DNA from: Pseudobutyrivibrio sp. YE44
Lineage (GTDB): Bacteria; Bacillota; Clostridia; Lachnospirales; Lachnospiraceae
Direction: 5' to 3'
Length of the DNA: 64,000 nt
Assembly (NCBI RefSeq): GCF_900104335.1
Contig: NZ_FMXT01000007.1
Span: 1 to 64,000, forward strand
The notes below the pieces were generated by a model. It had not been told where the DNA came from. It searched no databases and saw only the letters and a list, made by a program, of their open reading frames with translations. Both the position numbers and the translations under genes were made by a program. How positions within the stretch are numbered: the first letter of the stretch is position 1; each line of letters opens with the position of its first letter. Of this stretch, positions 27,718 through 36,520 are shown one piece after another.

Positions 27718-28932
27718 TTAGAAGATTCTTCTAACTGCTAAAATTGGCTTATAATTTACATTTGAATATGTGATACCAGTTCTCTTGTTAGATGCATGAA
27801 GTAATGTTCCATTACCAGCATAGATTCCAACGTGACCTGAGTAGCACACAATATCACCAGGCTGCATCTCATCTGTAGAAACTCCGTAGCCTACACTACG
27901 CATTGAACTAGATGAGTGTGGTAAGCTAACGCCAAAAGCTGAATAACAGCTCATAACGAATCCTGAACAATCTGTTCCACCTGTAAGTGAAGATCCACCG
28001 TATACATATGGGTTACCAACGAACTGAGAACCATATGAAACAACTGAACCACCGCCTGAACCAGATGGTGCTGAGTAGCTCTTGCTTGATGAAGAAGATG
28101 ATGACTTAGATGCTGACTTTGTCTGGCTAGCTGCTGTAGCCTTCTTAGCTGCTTCCTGAGCTGCCTTTCTCTCTGCCTCTTCCTTCTCTAAACGAGCAAT
28201 CTCTGCTGTCTTTGACTCAGCAACAGTGAAGTCAGTAGATAAAGAAACATAATCAGTACTAACATATCCTTCACCAGCGTTACAAGTAACCTTAATCCAA
28301 CCATCACTTGCTGTAGATTCATCAACTACTACTAAGTCATCTCCCATTGGAAGAAGATCCATAACTGAAGAATCCTTAGAAGCTGACTCTCTAACCTTAA
28401 GTGTTGTTGTAGTAACTGTAGCAAGACGCTTAGAAACCTTCTTAGCAAGTTCCTCATTATTCTGTACTACATATTCGCTCTTTACATAACCTGTAACATC
28501 ACCTGATGTGATCTTAAGCCATGTACCATCAGCCTGCTCAACTGTCTCTGAAACAGTAGCTGCTGAGTTGTTATATAATTTACCAACATATTCGCTGTCG
28601 GCAGTTGCCTGCTCACGAATATATACATAATTGTCAACCTGAGCGATTGCTATATTAGCATACTCATCTTCTGATTGAGTAACTGCGTCTGCACCGTTAT
28701 CAGCAAGCTGTGATTCAGCTGCGATTGTGGTAGCATTAGCAAGCATATCGTTAACTGAAAGCTGTGCTCCCGCGAATGCTGTGTAGTTAGTAGTTTCTAA
28801 AACGCCAGTAGCACTTGAAAGTGCACTAACGCCCGATGTAGCGCTAGCTGCATCTGAGCTAAGAGATATACTAGAAACAACGACGCAAGCGGCAATTGTA
28901 TAGCTAACAGCTCTTGTCAATTTTGAATTCAT
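27718..28932 (-). CDS. Secreted NlpC/P60 peptidoglycan endopeptidase with two SH3b domains
   Basis: A 404-residue wall hydrolase. A signal peptide (SYTIAACVVVSSISLSSDAASA) is followed by two SH3b repeats near 95-155 and 165-235, a charged EEAERKAAQEAAKKA helix, a Ser/Lys-rich linker and a C-terminal NlpC/P60 domain. The catalytic Cys is in GGTDCSGFVMS and the His in GHVGIYAGNG. Such enzymes cut gamma-D-Glu-diamino acid bonds in stem peptides. It has a consensus promoter and a WalR-like box in its 5' UTR (28957-29011). Confidence 0.95.
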   Translation of the reverse strand: MNSKLTRAVSYTIAACVVVSSISLSSDAASATSGVSALSSATGVLETTNYTAFAGAQLSVNDMLANATTIAAESQLADNGADAVTQSEDEYANIAIAQVDNYVYIREQATADSEYVGKLYNNSAATVSETVEQADGTWLKITSGDVTGYVKSEYVVQNNEELAKKVSKRLATVTTTTLKVRESASKDSSVMDLLPMGDDLVVVDESTASDGWIKVTCNAGEGYVSTDYVSLSTDFTVAESKTAEIARLEKEEAERKAAQEAAKKATAASQTKSASKSSSSSSSKSYSAPSGSGGGSVVSYGSQFVGNPYVYGGSSLTGGTDCSGFVMSCYSAFGVSLPHSSSSMRSVGYGVSTDEMQPGDIVCYSGHVGIYAGNGTLLHASNKRTGITYSNVNYKPILAVRRIF

Positions 28933-28956
28933 AAGTGTAAGAAAACCTCCAAATAT

Positions 28957-28973
28957 GTTACAACTTTGTTACA
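28957..28973 (-). promoter_or_regulatory. WalR-like box
   Basis: On the minus strand TGTAAC AAAGT TGTAAC is a perfect match to the WalR (YycF) consensus of two TGTWAH hexamers five bases apart. It overlaps the predicted start site and early leader of the wall hydrolase gene. In B. subtilis, boxes downstream of the start site tend to repress. That role here is inferred. Confidence 0.65.
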
Positions 28974-28982
28974 ACTTTTAAC

Positions 28983-29011
28983 ATTATATAATCTATCAAT
29001 CTTTCTGTCAA
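28983..29011 (-). promoter_or_regulatory. Consensus promoter of the NlpC/P60 gene
   Basis: A perfect minus-strand -35 TTGACA (29006-29011) and a perfect -10 TATAAT (28983-28988) lie 17 bp apart. It is the strongest protein-gene promoter in the window and points to high expression unless repressed. Confidence 0.92.
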
Positions 29012-29068
29012 GTCTTGTTCACTCTCGAGGCGCCATTCATACATCCTCATCTGAGGTTTTGTAATAGG

Positions 29069-29977
29069 TTAGCCAAGATATTTTTCGATAGATGCGATGG
29101 CATTTGCGCCGTCTGCGGTGGCTGTAATAACCTGTCTAAGTTGCTTTGTGCGAACGTCTCCCGCCGCATAGATTCCAGGTACTGAAGTAGCACAGGTTTC
29201 GTCTGCAATTATGTAGCCGCCTTCATCCTGATTTGGTAAGCCTTTTATTGATCCAGTGTTTGGCATGTTTCCAACTGCAATGAAAACTCCGTCCACTTTC
29301 AAATCCTCTTCAGCCTCTGTCTTCTTATTTTTAATATGAAGAGCTTCGACCTTATCCTGACCAAGAATCTCTTCAACCACTGTGTCATAGATAATCTGAA
29401 TTTTATCAGTTGCTTTAACCTGTTCCTGAAGAACCATAGCTCCACGGAATTCATCTCTTCTATGAATCAGGTAAACCTTTTCACAGAATCTAGCAAGATA
29501 AATGGCATCCTCAAGAGCAACATCTCCGCCGCCTACAACTGCAACGGTCTTATCCTTGAAGAAGGCACCATCACATGTAGCACAGTAGGATACACCAACA
29601 CCTGATAACTCTTCCTCACCTTTGCAACCAAGCTTTCTGTTGGTAGCTCCAGTGGCAAGTATGATTGCCTTTGTCTCAAAGGAGGCTTTTTTAGTAACAA
29701 GCTCCTTTGTGTCACCCTTATCTATAATAGAAGTAACACGACCTCTGGCAAACTCTACACCAAGCTTCATACAGTGGTCTGCCATAGCCTGAGCCAATGC
29801 CTCTCCTGATATTCCAGGCATACCAGGATAATTATCTATTTCATACGTGCTGAGGATTTGGCCTCCGCTAATAGAGCTAGTATCCAAAACAAGAATGTTT
29901 CGCCCCGCTCTTTTGCCATAAATGGCCGCAGAAAGCCCAGCCGGACCGGCTCCCACAACAATCACATCATAAATCAT
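29069..29977 (-). CDS. trxB: Thioredoxin reductase
   Basis: A flavoprotein of 302 residues that reduces thioredoxin with NADPH. The FAD motif VGAGPAGLSAAIYGKRAG is at the N-terminus. The redox-active CATC lies near residue 135 in VSYCATCDGAFFKDK, the NADPH motif is VVGGGDVALEDAIYLAR, and GIYAAGDVRTKQLRQV closes the FAD site. It lies 23 nt after ridA and is probably co-transcribed with it. Confidence 0.96.
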   Translation of the reverse strand: MIYDVIVVGAGPAGLSAAIYGKRAGRNILVLDTSSISGGQILSTYEIDNYPGMPGISGEALAQAMADHCMKLGVEFARGRVTSIIDKGDTKELVTKKASFETKAIILATGATNRKLGCKGEEELSGVGVSYCATCDGAFFKDKTVAVVGGGDVALEDAIYLARFCEKVYLIHRRDEFRGAMVLQEQVKATDKIQIIYDTVVEEILGQDKVEALHIKNKKTEAEEDLKVDGVFIAVGNMPNTGSIKGLPNQDEGGYIIADETCATSVPGIYAAGDVRTKQLRQVITATADGANAIASIEKYLG

Positions 29978-30000
29978 AAAAATTTCTCCAACTAATAGTA

Positions 30001-30375
30001 TTACTTAGTGGCGATAGCCTCCGCCTCAAGAAGAACATCCTTAGGGATTCTGGCAACCTCTATGCACGAACGCGCAGGGAATGGCTCTGGGAAATATTTT
30101 GCATAAACCTCATTGATGGCTGCAAAATCTTCCATGTTCTTAATGAACACTGTTGTCTTAACAACCTTTGCCATAGATGTGCCTGCCGACTCTAAAAGAG
30201 CTGACATGCTTTTGAAAACTCTGTCTGCCTGAGCAGCTGCACCTTCAGGAATCTCGCCTGTGGCAGGATCAACTGGAATAATACCTGAGGTATAAACCAT
30301 TCCGTTGACTTCGATAGCCTGAGAATATGGGCCAATTGCTGCCGGTGCCTTGTCTGTAGAAATTACATTTTTCAT
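30001..30375 (-). CDS. ridA: RidA-family enamine/imine deaminase
   Basis: A 124-residue YjgF/YER057c/UK114 protein that hydrolyses reactive 2-aminoacrylate-type intermediates. Typical features are DKAPAAIGPYSQAIEVNGMVYTSG at the N-terminus and the conserved arginine in FPARSCIEVARIPKDVLLEAEAIA. The ATG at 30375 follows AAGGAGG. A longer frame exists only because it reads through repeat copy F, as ACRRNRRG. Confidence 0.95.
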   Translation of the reverse strand: MKNVISTDKAPAAIGPYSQAIEVNGMVYTSGIIPVDPATGEIPEGAAAQADRVFKSMSALLESAGTSMAKVVKTTVFIKNMEDFAAINEVYAKYFPEPFPARSCIEVARIPKDVLLEAEAIATK

Positions 30376-30395
30376 AGCACAATCCTCCTTACCCC

Positions 30396-30478
30396 GTCGG
30401 TTACGCCTACAAGCCTTAGCTCTTCTCTCTCGGCTAATACGCCTCATTCAAAGACCTAAGAGCTTGATGTCTACCGAC
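30396..30478 (-). repeat. Structured 85-nt element, copy F (upstream of ridA)
   Basis: The outer stem is GTCGGT/ACCGAC, the middle stem CTTAG/CTAAG, and the apical stem GGC/GCC around TAATAC. It ends 20 nt before the ridA start, leaving just the ribosome binding site between them. Confidence 0.92.
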
Positions 30479-30565
30479 TCATTTTAAGCCTAATATCTTC
30501 TAGTATCACTTGATAAGCCAAATGTATTTCCGCTGGACATAACGACTTACCGAAATAGTAAAACT

Positions 30566-30574
30566 ATTATACCA
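30566..30574 (-). promoter_or_regulatory. Extended -10 promoter for ridA-trxB
   Basis: The minus strand has TGGTATAAT, an extended -10 with perfect TATAAT (30566-30571), 14 nt before the end of cvfB in genome order. No good -35 is seen. A transcript from here would carry repeat copy F in its 5' leader. Confidence 0.6.
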
Positions 30575-30580
30575 CGTAAT

Positions 30581-31411
30581 TTACTCAACGGCACGTCTAA
30601 TTTTGCCGCCTTCTAAAGTTATTTTTCTTTCTTTGTATAAACGGCCTACGGCACGCTTAAAAGCGGCCTTTGAAAGGCCAGTCTCTCTTTTGATAACTTC
30701 TGGAGATGCCTTTTCTGTAAATGGAAGAACTCCCGCATAGCTATCTATAAGCTGAAGCAAGCTTTCTGCATCATCTTCCATCTGAACATAAGCCTTATCA
30801 CGGATGGTAACATCACATTTACCATCTTCTTTTATACCTGTAACTCTAACCATAAGCACATCGCCAATTCGGTAGTTCTTTACATCCTCGTGACGTGGAA
30901 TCATTGCAGAATACTTATCCTCAAGAGCTACAAAGGTACCAAAATCATGACCGAACTCATAAATGCGAGCCTCTACCTCGTCTCCAACCTGATAAGGAGG
31001 CTTTTTTGAAAGAAGCTCATAGATGCCCTTCATGCTGGCGCAAAGGCGCTCACTCTTATCAATATATAATCTAACAAGGATTTCGTCTCCCTCTGAAGGC
31101 TGACGAGTCATTTCCTTAAAAGGAAGGAATAAATCCTTTTCAAGACCCCAGTCTAAGAAAGCCCCAACCTTGTTAAGCTGACTTACAGAAAGAACACCAT
31201 ACTTACCAAGGGTAAGCTTTGGGGTGTTTGTGGTGGCAATAAGTCTATCCTTTGAATCCTTGTATAGGAAGACCTCCACCTCATCTCCTGGCTTTGCTCC
31301 TTCAGGAATCTGTTTCTTTGGAAGAAGAACTCGATCTGTGCCATCAGAAAGATAAACACCGAACTCCACCTTTTTTTCAATTTTAAGCTTTTGAATTTCA
31401 CCTAGCTTCAT
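30581..31411 (-). CDS. cvfB: CvfB-type S1 RNA-binding protein
   Basis: A 276-residue protein with tandem S1-like domains (VGAFLDWGLEKDLFLPFKEM; EFGHDFGTFVALEDKYSAMIP) and a C-terminal winged helix (TGLSKAAFKRAVGRLYKERKITLE). This is the domain order of CvfB/YitL, an RNA-binding regulator first described in Staphylococcus. Its start follows the thioesterase stop directly (TAAATG), so the pair is co-translated. Confidence 0.9.
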   Translation of the reverse strand: MKLGEIQKLKIEKKVEFGVYLSDGTDRVLLPKKQIPEGAKPGDEVEVFLYKDSKDRLIATTNTPKLTLGKYGVLSVSQLNKVGAFLDWGLEKDLFLPFKEMTRQPSEGDEILVRLYIDKSERLCASMKGIYELLSKKPPYQVGDEVEARIYEFGHDFGTFVALEDKYSAMIPRHEDVKNYRIGDVLMVRVTGIKEDGKCDVTIRDKAYVQMEDDAESLLQLIDSYAGVLPFTEKASPEVIKRETGLSKAAFKRAVGRLYKERKITLEGGKIRRAVE

Positions 31412-32110
31412 TTATTTGTACTCCACAATTGTATATACTTCATCGTTCTTAATAAGGACTACCTGGTAGCCCTGCTCTAATTCTACCAAATATACCTCTA
31501 GTTCATCAAATAGCATTGCTGCTTTTTTGTAATTCACATGAATAGAATTAAAATCTTCACTTGGAAGATAGCGACGGGTAACATCGATATACCAAGAATT
31601 ATTCATGTGACTGTTGGTATCAATATGATTTTCGTTTACCACGAATTTTCCAACCAACTTGCCATTATTCTCATAGCGAAGCTTCTTTCTTGAAAATTCA
31701 AATTTTGGTCTGTCTGGATCTTCTGGGTAAGCAGCTATTATTTCATCTGTAAGTCTGGCTGGGCGAAGCTCCTTAAGATCCATGAGAACCCACAAGGAAT
31801 CCGCATACATTAAAAGCTCGCCAGCGACGGTTTCCATCTTGTAGATACGTCTTGCCATCATGCCTTTCACTTGATAAGGATATGTGGTAATCACAATCTC
31901 CTCCATGTACTCAGGCATTCTTACAATATGAATTTCATAGCTAGTAACAAACCAGCCCAAATCTTTTGGAGCAAGATAAAAAACTCCAACACCTACATCA
32001 TCTGAGTGGAAGCAGCTGCAGTCCTGCATATAATTTACTAAATCAAAATATGTAAGATTAAGATTCGCGTCAACTTCGCTATAGCTGACTCTACTATTAT
32101 ATTGATACAT
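31412..32110 (-). CDS. Acyl-ACP thioesterase
   Basis: A double hotdog-fold enzyme of 232 residues that releases fatty acids from acyl carrier protein. The first hotdog has NLTYFDLVNYMQDCSCFHSDDVG and GWFVTSYEIHI. The second has the plant FatA-like VNENHIDTNSHMNNSWYIDV with the catalytic Asn/His region. I start at the ATG at 32110 behind GGAG. A TTG at 32122 gives a slightly longer frame. Repeat copy G lies 34 nt upstream. Confidence 0.92.
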   Translation of the reverse strand: MYQYNSRVSYSEVDANLNLTYFDLVNYMQDCSCFHSDDVGVGVFYLAPKDLGWFVTSYEIHIVRMPEYMEEIVITTYPYQVKGMMARRIYKMETVAGELLMYADSLWVLMDLKELRPARLTDEIIAAYPEDPDRPKFEFSRKKLRYENNGKLVGKFVVNENHIDTNSHMNNSWYIDVTRRYLPSEDFNSIHVNYKKAAMLFDELEVYLVELEQGYQVVLIKNDEVYTIVEYK

Positions 32111-32144
32111 ATCATTCTCCAAGTGTTACTAATAATCTATGTCC

Positions 32145-32230
32145 GCTGGTTATGGTAACAAGCCATATATCTCTACATTCAGCTGAAGAAAGCTTCATTT
32201 AAGAGATATATGAGCTTGTTAACTACCAGC
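32145..32230 (-). repeat. Structured 85-nt element, copy G (upstream of thioesterase gene)
   Basis: The outer stem is GCTGGT/ACCAGC, the middle stem is an 11-bp perfect CATATATCTCT/AGAGATATATG, and the apical stem is AGCT/AGCT. The terminator of tRNA-Gln lies 61 nt away on the other side, so this copy sits in the leader of a new transcript rather than between two protein genes. Confidence 0.92.
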
Positions 32231-32290
32231 TCATTTAAATATTGATGATCTTTCATATAACAGCGCTTACCAGACTGCTACGCTTTATAG

Positions 32291-32323
32291 AAAAAAAATG
32301 GACCTAAGCATTCGCTTAGGTCC
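32291..32323 (-). terminator. Rho-independent terminator after tRNA-Gln
   Basis: The perfect 10-bp hairpin GGACCTAAGC/GCTTAGGTCC with loop GAAT is followed by A and then eight T on the minus strand. Confidence 0.94.
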
Positions 32324-32329
32324 TAAAAG

Positions 32330-32401
32330 CTGGCCCACAAGGATTCGAACCTTGAAATGACGGAGTCAGAGTCCGTTGCCTTACCATTTGGCGATGGGCC
32401 A
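32330..32401 (-). tRNA. tRNA-Gln (anticodon CUG)
   Basis: A 72-nt tRNA with acceptor stem TGGCCCA/TGGGCCA, the U1-A72 pair and G73 typical of glutamine tRNAs. The anticodon loop CTCTGAC gives CUG, and the T arm has GGTTCGAATCC. CCA is not encoded. Confidence 0.95.
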
Positions 32402-32435
32402 TTGTTTTTTGCACTTCTGTGCGTCAACGAATGCT

Positions 32436-32495
32436 ATTATAAGGCATAGTTTTTAAAAGTGCAAGTACTTTTTTAAACTTTTTTTAAACTTTTTT
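32436..32495 (-). promoter_or_regulatory. tRNA-Gln promoter with phased A-tracts
   Basis: The -35 TTGCAC (32459-32464) and perfect -10 TATAAT (32436-32441) lie 17 bp apart. Immediately upstream on the minus strand are three A-tracts of 6, 7 and 6 bases starting at 10-11 bp intervals (32469-32474, 32479-32485, 32490-32495). Such phasing bends DNA and often acts as an UP element at stable RNA promoters. Confidence 0.85.
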
Positions 32496-33147
32496 AGAAG
32501 GTCAATAATTCACCGTCTAAAACGTCATATTTAACCTCATCAAACCACGTAATTACGGCACTTCCAACAGTTTTATCTGCCACGGCAACATTAATCTTAC
32601 TTACAAGTTCCGATGGAACTACTGAAGAAATTTTAACGTCAGCTCCAAAATCTGTATTTAAAATTGGAAGATTATTTTCTCTCAAAACAAATTCAATTTT
32701 GCCATAACCATTATAATCTGTTTGGATGGTACATGGGCAACCATTCTTAGGAGCTAAAAGTTTGCAGTTCTTTAAGCCTTCCTGAACTGCTCCCTGATAA
32801 GCACGAACCAATCCACCTGTTCCAAGAAGAACTCCACCAAAATATCTGGTGACAACTACAACACAGTTGTGAATATTTTCTCGAAGAAGAACGTCTAGCA
32901 TTGGGCGACCGGCAGTCTGGGCTGGCTCTCCATCATCGTTGCATCGGGTAATTTCATTGTTCTGACCAATAACAAAAGCTGAGCAGTTGTGTCTGGCATC
33001 CCAAAACTCTTTCTTTTTAGCATTGATAAAAGAAACTGCCTCCTCCTCAGTAGTCACAGGTGCAATATGGGCAATAAAGCGGGATTTTTTCTCCTCGATT
33101 TCCCCTGTTCCACCTTCGTATACAATTCTAAATTCGTTCTCATTCAT
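32494..33147 (-). CDS. YigZ/IMPACT family protein
   Basis: A 217-residue UPF0029 protein. The N-terminal domain has EIEEKKSRFIAHIAPVTTEEEA, the DARHNCSAFVIG strand, DDGEPAQTAGRPMLDVL and the VVVTRYFGGVLLGTGGLVRAY signature. A C-terminal DUF1949-like domain follows. Bacterial YigZ proteins have no firmly set role. The eukaryotic relative IMPACT regulates translation control kinases. It is transcribed alone, divergent from the PBP gene. The start lacks a strong ribosome site. Confidence 0.9.
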   Translation of the reverse strand: MNENEFRIVYEGGTGEIEEKKSRFIAHIAPVTTEEEAVSFINAKKKEFWDARHNCSAFVIGQNNEITRCNDDGEPAQTAGRPMLDVLLRENIHNCVVVVTRYFGGVLLGTGGLVRAYQGAVQEGLKNCKLLAPKNGCPCTIQTDYNGYGKIEFVLRENNLPILNTDFGADVKISSVVPSELVSKINVAVADKTVGSAVITWFDEVKYDVLDGELLTF

Positions 33148-33196
33148 AGACCAATCTCACTTTTAAAATCTGTTACTTCATTATATAGGATTATTT

Positions 33197-33205
33197 TGGT
33201 ATAAT
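33197..33205 (+). promoter_or_regulatory. Extended -10 promoter of the PBP gene
   Basis: TGGTATAAT, with perfect TATAAT at 33200-33205, lies 22 nt before the start codon at 33228. The -35 region (TTCATT) is poor. This would give a very short leader. Confidence 0.65.
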
Positions 33206-33227
33206 GAAGTCTAAATTGGAGGTTATT

Positions 33228-35810
33228 ATGAATTACGGAAAAGAAAATGCAGCTAAGCAATCAGCCAAGCTTGCAGGACGAGGAAAGCGAAAGCGCCATA
33301 GCGCTGGGCTTGCCGTTATCCGAATCGCTTTGATTTGTGTCGTTTCTGTAGTAATCGCTGGCGGTATTATTGCTTACCTCTATGCCAGAAATCTAATAGA
33401 CGAGTTGCCGGATGTATCTACCATAGATATTTCCCCAACAGGATATTTAAGTACAGTCTATGATTCAGATGGAAAAGAAATTGAAACCCTAGCTTCAACA
33501 GGTGCCAATAGAACCTACGTGAAATTGGATCAGATTCCTAAGGATTTACAACATGCTTTTGTCGCTATAGAGGATTCTCGATTCTATGAACACAATGGTG
33601 TAGACATTCAGGGTATTATCCGAGCTGGTGTAACCGGAGTTTCAAATGGGTTCCACTTCTCACAGGGTGCTTCAACAATCACCCAGCAGTTATTAAAGAA
33701 TAACTATTTCACAACCTGGACTTCCGAGCGAACAAAGATGGACAGCTTGAACCGAAAGATTCAGGAGCAGTATTTAGCAGTGCAGCTTGAAAAAATAGTT
33801 TCTAAGGACACTATCCTTGAAAACTATCTTAACAGTATCAACCTAGGTCAAAATACTTTAGGTGTTGAGTCTGCAGCACAGAGATATTTCAATAAGTCAG
33901 TTTCAGATTTGACACTTTCTGAAAGCTCTGTCATAGCTGGTATCACTCAGAACCCATCGCGATTCAATCCTATTACACATCCAGAAGAAAATGCTAAGCG
34001 CCGCAAAAAGGTATTAGGCGACATGCTCAGTCAGGGCTTTATCGATCAAACACAATACGAGGAAGCCTTAGCAGATGATGTGTATGGAAGAATTCAGGTA
34101 TTAAATACTGAGCTTTCAAGTTCATCAACTTCATATTTTGTAGATGCTCTTACAGATGAAATCGTGGAAGATTTACAGGATAAGCTTGGCTACTCAGAGT
34201 CTGAAGCATACGCTTTGTTATACTCAGGCGGTCTTTCAATTTATACAACACAGGATTCTAACATCCAGTCAATTGTTGAAGAAGAGATTAACAATACAGA
34301 TAATTATAAGGATATTAAGAAGGTTTCCTTCTCATATCGACTCACCGTAAACAAAGCAGATGGTTCTACAAAGAATTACTCAGATATCACAATGCTTTCC
34401 TACTATCAATCAAGCAACAAGAGCTACAATCTTGAGTTTGATTCAGAAGAGGATGCAGCCGCAGCTATAGAGGCTTACAAGGCAGCTATCATGGAAGATG
34501 GCGACACAGTTGGTGGCGAATCCATCACCTACACCCTTCAGCCACAGGCTGCCATGACCATTATCAACCACTCTACAGGCGAAGTAGTTGCCATGGTAGG
34601 TGGTAGAGGCGATAAGACAGCAGCAAAGACCTTGAACCGTGCCACAGGCATTAAGCGTCAGCCAGGTTCAACCTTCAAGGTAATCGCCTGCTACGCAGCA
34701 GCCTTAGATGCAGGCGGAATGACACTTGCTTCCGTTGAAAACGATATGCCAACAACCTACCAGAATGGAACACCGGTTAAGAACTACAACAATGCTTACC
34801 TGGGATGGACAAACATCAGAACAGCCATCACCAATTCCATCAACGTAGTAACAATCGAGGTTATGGCCGACATTGGTACAAGCCTTGGCTACCAATACGC
34901 AAAGGATTTAGGCATCACAACACTTTCTGACAAGGATAACAACCAGGCACTTGCCTTAGGTGGAATCACAGACGGTGTTACAAACTTAGACTTAACTGCC
35001 GCTTACTCAACTATCGCAAACGGCGGCGAATACAACAAACCTATCTTCTACACAACTGTTGTAGATCATCAGGGCAACATCATCTTAGACAACAGAGAAA
35101 ACACCCCTACTCGAGTGCTTAAAGAAACTACTGCATGGCTATTAACCAGCGCAATGCAAGACGTTATGACTCAGGGTACTGGTAAAGCTGCAAACTTTGA
35201 AGGCATGCCAGTTGCAGGTAAATCTGGTACCACCACAAAGAATAAGGATACGGTTTTCGCAGGCTTCACACCTTACTATACAGGCGTTATCTGGGGTGGT
35301 TTTGATGACAATACACCACAGAGCTACACTACCTACTCAAAGGTAATTTGGAAGGCTGTAATGAGTCGTATCAACGAAGGCTTGCCTAGCAAGAACTTCA
35401 CTCAACCTTCAGGAATCGTCACCTGCCAGGTTTGCAAGAAATCTGGCAAGCTTGCAGTTCCAGGCGTTTGCGATTGCGACCCACGAGGCTCAATGGTTTA
35501 CACTGAATACTTCGAGGAAGGTACACAGCCTACGGAATACTGCGACCACCACTATCTCGGTAGCGTATGTACACAGTCTCACATGTTCGCAAACTCTACA
35601 TGCCCTTACTACTCAGGCGTATTTATCATCGGAGCAGGCCCTGGCTCACAGGATGAACCATACGGCGTGGATGCCGGCAAGTTCGGACAGTACTGTCCAC
35701 TTCATCCAGGCGAGCCACTTCCAAACTCAGGTTCCTTCGGAGGCTCAGCCTCTGGCAACACACAACCATCCACCGACGACATCCAAATCCAAGTCATCGG
35801 CGGCGAATAA
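33228..35810 (+). CDS. Class A penicillin-binding protein (PBP1A type)
   Basis: A bifunctional peptidoglycan glycosyltransferase/transpeptidase of 860 residues. A basic head and a membrane helix (about 27-50) precede the GT51 domain with EDSRFYEHNGVD and QGASTITQQLLKN. The transpeptidase domain has SxxK in RQPGSTFKVI (Ser near 480), SIN near 537 and KSGTT near 664. The C-terminal 160 residues are Cys-rich (CQVCKKSG, CDCDPRG, YCDHHY, CTQSH), a tail seen in Clostridia PBPs. The ATG at 33228 follows TTGGAGG. It is the only large plus-strand gene and converges on the inverted repeat. Confidence 0.95.
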   Translation: MNYGKENAAKQSAKLAGRGKRKRHSAGLAVIRIALICVVSVVIAGGIIAYLYARNLIDELPDVSTIDISPTGYLSTVYDSDGKEIETLASTGANRTYVKLDQIPKDLQHAFVAIEDSRFYEHNGVDIQGIIRAGVTGVSNGFHFSQGASTITQQLLKNNYFTTWTSERTKMDSLNRKIQEQYLAVQLEKIVSKDTILENYLNSINLGQNTLGVESAAQRYFNKSVSDLTLSESSVIAGITQNPSRFNPITHPEENAKRRKKVLGDMLSQGFIDQTQYEEALADDVYGRIQVLNTELSSSSTSYFVDALTDEIVEDLQDKLGYSESEAYALLYSGGLSIYTTQDSNIQSIVEEEINNTDNYKDIKKVSFSYRLTVNKADGSTKNYSDITMLSYYQSSNKSYNLEFDSEEDAAAAIEAYKAAIMEDGDTVGGESITYTLQPQAAMTIINHSTGEVVAMVGGRGDKTAAKTLNRATGIKRQPGSTFKVIACYAAALDAGGMTLASVENDMPTTYQNGTPVKNYNNAYLGWTNIRTAITNSINVVTIEVMADIGTSLGYQYAKDLGITTLSDKDNNQALALGGITDGVTNLDLTAAYSTIANGGEYNKPIFYTTVVDHQGNIILDNRENTPTRVLKETTAWLLTSAMQDVMTQGTGKAANFEGMPVAGKSGTTTKNKDTVFAGFTPYYTGVIWGGFDDNTPQSYTTYSKVIWKAVMSRINEGLPSKNFTQPSGIVTCQVCKKSGKLAVPGVCDCDPRGSMVYTEYFEEGTQPTEYCDHHYLGSVCTQSHMFANSTCPYYSGVFIIGAGPGSQDEPYGVDAGKFGQYCPLHPGEPLPNSGSFGGSASGNTQPSTDDIQIQVIGGE

Positions 35811-35822
35811 ATCCAAAGTCCT

Positions 35823-35860
35823 AGCGGCCCCCACATCCTATTGTGGCGGGTCGCTTTTTT
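35823..35860 (+). terminator. Rho-independent terminator of the PBP gene
   Basis: The hairpin AGCGGCCCCCACA/TGTGGCGGGTCGCT is followed by TTTTTT, 12 nt after the PBP stop codon. It is also the outer end of the left arm of the inverted repeat. Confidence 0.92.
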
Positions 35861-36484
35861 CTTGCCCTCCAAATCATCTTCCCTGCCCCGCCCCTGTCCA
35901 CCGGCTACCCACACCAGGCACCCTTGCAAAGCCAAAGAATTTGTATTTTCTAAATGCTACACTGCGCTTTCTTTATTGAAGGTGTCTTTTCAATTCCTTG
36001 CACTTTTATCGCAACTGTATGTATTGCTCAGACACACAAAAATTTTCAGTAATGCTCCCCCTCAGGGTATATAACTATCAGTTGCTGTAATTTGGAGTGC
36101 GCTTAGTAAAATAAAAAGCAGGTTTTGTATGTATAGGCAGCAGCCGCTAGGACGACGGCTGCAGTGGTCACTTGAGACACGATGTTGAATGTGCCACGGT
36201 GACTATACATTCAAAACCTGCTTTTTTAATTTTACTTAGCAAGCGGAGTATGGAAGCAACTGATAGTTATATACCCTGAGGGGGAGCATTATTTATACTT
36301 ACAAGTGTCTGTGCTATACATACAGTTGCTTCAAAGTGCAACACCAATGAAAAGACACCTTCTAAAAGCTCGTTTGTAGCATTAAGAAAATACAAAATTC
36401 TTTGTCAATCATGCAAGGATGACCTGGTGTGGGTAGCCGGTGGACAGGGACGGGGGCCGGGGTTTATAGAAAAAGGTGGGCACG

Positions 36485-36520
36485 AAAAAAGCGACCCCCA
36501 GGAGAAGAATGGGAGCCGCT
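36485..36520 (-). terminator. Rho-independent terminator of the ABC ATPase gene
   Basis: On the minus strand AGCGGCTCCC pairs with GGGGGTCGCT and is followed by TTTTTT. It is the mirror image in position and similar in sequence to the PBP terminator, and forms the outer end of the right arm. Confidence 0.88.

Noticed and set aside
35452-36074. Open frames overlapping the PBP 3' end and the palindrome.
   Set aside because: They are out of frame with the PBP, rich in His/Thr/Pro from codon shadowing, and cross a terminator and inverted repeat.
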